Positions 62,486 through 64,000 of a stretch of 64,000 bases of DNA are shown one piece after another (positions within the stretch are counted from its first letter, which is position 1; each line of letters begins with the position of its first letter). The translations under genes were made by a program, and so were the position numbers. The notes beneath the pieces are model-generated. The model had not been told where the DNA came from. It saw only the letters and a program-made list of their open reading frames with translations, and made no database searches. Location of the stretch: NCBI GenBank assembly GCA_024276995.1, contig JAJRWB010000031.1, positions 27,488-91,487 of the forward strand, given 5' to 3'. Source of the DNA: Candidatus Eiseniibacteriota bacterium (GTDB lineage Bacteria; Orphanbacterota; Orphanbacteria; Orphanbacterales; Orphanbacteraceae).

Positions 62486-63901
62486 CTGAAACCGCACCAT
62501 GTCATTTTCGCGACGGGACTCGCTCTCTCGTTTCTCCTCGCCGCCGGCGGCGCTTTCAACAGGAACGTCCTCGTCGACGAGATGGACACGACGCCGTATC
62601 TCCGCGGGGCGTGGCGAATCCACGAGAGCGGCGGACCGGGGCGATTCATCCCGAACTGCCTCACCGGTACGTACGACCAGGCGAACCAGCACCCCCTCTA
62701 CCTCCTCCTCCTCTCGCCCTTGGCGAGGCGCGACCCCTCGTTCTTCGTCGCCGCGAAAGGGGTGAGCCTCCTCGCGGGAATCGTCCTTCTTCTCTCGTTC
62801 TTCCACATCGTACGCCGCCTTTTCTCTCTCCCAGAGGCCTTCGTCGCCGTCACGCTGCTCACGGTGAACGCTCATTTTCTGAAGCTGACCACCATGGTGG
62901 CGTGCGAAAGCACGCTCATGATCTTCGTCGTGTGGACATGGTATTTCATCTCCCTTCGCCCGGCGACGGCGCGGCACTCGGCACTCGCCGGGGCGGCGGC
63001 CGGTCTCGCCTGGCTCACCAAGGGGAGCGCCCTTCTCTTTGTCGCCGGCTTTCTCGTCGACAAGGCGTTCGCCTTTCGAAAGGAGCGCGCCGTCGCGCTT
63101 CGCCGGACGATCCTCTTCGGATGCGCCTTCCTCGTGGTGGCGTCGCCCCTTCTCATCCGCAACCAGCGCCTCTATGGCACTCCTTTCTATAACGTTAATT
63201 CGCACATCATGTGGCTCGATTCATGGAAGGACTACTTCCGCCTGGAAAACGAGGGTCTTCTCATCCGCCGAAATACGGCCCGCTCCTATTTCGAAAGCCA
63301 TTCCGTGCGGGACATCGCCCGCCGCATCCTTCTCGCCCTCCGAAAAGAAGCACACACGCTGAGCGCGCTCTTCGAGCCGACGGCGGGTTACACAGTCCGG
63401 TTCTTCGTCTTCCCCCTCCTCTTCGCCCTCTTCCTAGTCGGAATCCGCGCCGACGCCCCATCGAGACGGATCTTTCCGATCGCCACGACGGCGATCTTCT
63501 TCCTCATGATCACCTGGTTCGCGCCGATCGCCGGGGCACGACGCTACTGGTTTCCCCTCCTCCCGATCTTTCTCGCCTACGCGGCCCACGGCGGGCTGAC
63601 CGTCGCCCGGCGGTTCGCACCGGACACGGCGCGTCCGCCCCGGCACACTAAGATCGCCGCCGCCCTCGCCGGAGCACTCTTTCTCGTCGCCGTTGCCGCG
63701 AGAGATCGCGACTTCTCGAACCCGCTCGAGTCGTATCGATTCAAGCCGGGGTACGAAGCGCTCATCGGTTTCATGGAGGAGAAGAACGATCTCGATCACA
63801 TGCTCATCGGCCCCACCCATGGCTACTCGACGTTCTACACGAATCTCGATATCCGCCGCGCCCTCTGTGCCAACATGCTTGAGACACCCGACCCCTGGTA
63901 G
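62486..63901 (+). CDS. GT39-like polytopic membrane protein, possibly truncated at the 3' end
   Basis: The protein is about 471 residues if read from the CTG at 62486 (GGAGG just upstream; M-K-P-H-H-V-I-F would open into the first membrane helix); an ATG at 62582 would remove that helix. Features: D-E-M-D-T-T-P-Y near the first loop, N-Q-H-P-L-Y, and nine or so helices, resembling ArnT/PMT GT-C enzymes. It stops at TAG (63899-63901) in sequence that may already be IS DNA, and the expected C-terminal soluble part is absent. Substrate unknown. Confidence 0.75.
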   Translation: MKPHHVIFATGLALSFLLAAGGAFNRNVLVDEMDTTPYLRGAWRIHESGGPGRFIPNCLTGTYDQANQHPLYLLLLSPLARRDPSFFVAAKGVSLLAGIVLLLSFFHIVRRLFSLPEAFVAVTLLTVNAHFLKLTTMVACESTLMIFVVWTWYFISLRPATARHSALAGAAAGLAWLTKGSALLFVAGFLVDKAFAFRKERAVALRRTILFGCAFLVVASPLLIRNQRLYGTPFYNVNSHIMWLDSWKDYFRLENEGLLIRRNTARSYFESHSVRDIARRILLALRKEAHTLSALFEPTAGYTVRFFVFPLLFALFLVGIRADAPSRRIFPIATTAIFFLMITWFAPIAGARRYWFPLLPIFLAYAAHGGLTVARRFAPDTARPPRHTKIAAALAGALFLVAVAARDRDFSNPLESYRFKPGYEALIGFMEEKNDLDHMLIGPTHGYSTFYTNLDIRRALCANMLETPDPW

Positions 63902-64000
63902 TTTAGTGTAGAGGGCGGGTGAGGAGAATTGCAAATGAGCAAGCAAGTAGCCACCCTGAGCCCGATCCCGGAGGTTGAGGTATTGGCCAAGGCAAAGCGC
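63902..64000 (+). mobile_element. Possible left end of an IS3-type insertion sequence
   Basis: The base composition and spacing change at the right edge. TAGTTTAGTGTAGAGGGCGG follows directly on the coding region, then GAGGAG and an ATG at 63935 opening a reading frame. A terminal repeat partner cannot be seen because the window ends. The call is inferred from the abrupt gene end and the frame that follows. Confidence 0.3.
63935..64000 (+). CDS. Start of a possible IS3-family transposase OrfA (partial)
   Basis: Only 22 codons are visible before the window ends. The ATG has GAGGAG eight bases upstream. The visible sequence, with P-E-V-E-V-L-A-K-A-K-R, resembles the N terminus of IS3-type OrfA proteins as I remember them. 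Too little is present to be certain; a normal host gene is possible. Confidence 0.4.
   Translation, partial: MSKQVATLSPIPEVEVLAKAKR

Overview
The window is GC-rich, gene-dense chromosomal DNA from a Gram-negative-type bacterium. The evidence is several lipoprotein signals, a SPOR-domain protein, periplasmic amidase and isomerase genes, a sugar-lipid transferase cluster and an AmpG-like permease. A group II geranylgeranylglyceryl phosphate synthase, a secreted protein with dockerin-like Asp-rich repeats, TPR-tailed membrane proteins and acidic tails on ribosomal proteins suggest an uncultivated FCB-type lineage such as Candidatus Eisenbacteria. That placement is an inference from gene content, not a phylogeny. 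GTG and TTG starts and 1-4 nt stop/start overlaps are common, and the standard code works throughout.

Layout. (1) 1-3249: tail of a MarR regulator, then a divergent LysR regulator / SLC13 permease pair. (2) 3298-15478, minus strand: PAS/receiver sensor protein, ftsY, smc, a degenerate-P-loop SPOR membrane protein, selA (split by a frameshift), dcd, a PP-loop tRNA-thiolation-like ATPase and an isocitrate/isopropylmalate-type dehydrogenase. (3) 15653-19723: a sulfatase-fold protein with TPRs, divergent from a lipoprotein amidase with a second, degenerate amidase domain. (4) 19742-43139, a 23-kb minus-strand run: bifunctional nuclease, PpiC-type isomerase, the rpsF-ssb-rpsR-DUF2232-rplI module, hppA, pth, rplY, prs, tRNA-Gln, spoVG, ispE, a UbiA-family prenyltransferase, udk, a small drug/lipid carrier-type transporter, a surface-polysaccharide cluster (sugar transferase, glycosyltransferases, gmhA, rfbD), GGGP synthase, alaS and recA. 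(5) 43460-44919, plus strand: a strongly structured leader RNA, a dockerin-like secreted protein, a terminator and a small lipoprotein. (6) 44843-55625, minus strand: thpR, cinA, pgpA, pgsA, recR, ybaB, dnaX, the SRP RNA, tRNA-Ala and two tRNA-Ser, tadA and two large TPR-tailed membrane proteins. (7) 55730-60842: a PD40 propeller lipoprotein, a REC-XRE regulator, tRNA-Arg, a K+ channel, two more tRNA-Ser and an AmpG-like permease. (8) 60967-64000, plus strand: a CDGSH-Rieske-glutamate-synthase-like fusion with an apparent internal deletion, a membrane glycosyltransferase-like protein that may be cut short, and the first codons of what may be an IS element.

Functionally the window combines core information processing (recA, alaS, dnaX, recR, smc, ftsY, SRP RNA, L9/L25/S6/S18, pth, six tRNAs) with isoprenoid and lipid supply (ispE, UbiA family, GGGPS, pgsA, pgpA) and surface-polysaccharide synthesis. 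No CRISPR array, prophage or toxin-antitoxin pair was seen. The items most worth a second look are the nested-stem leader RNA at 43460-43553, the deletion inside the glutamate-synthase-like fusion, the split selA, the amidase with a dead second domain, and the possible IS at the right edge.
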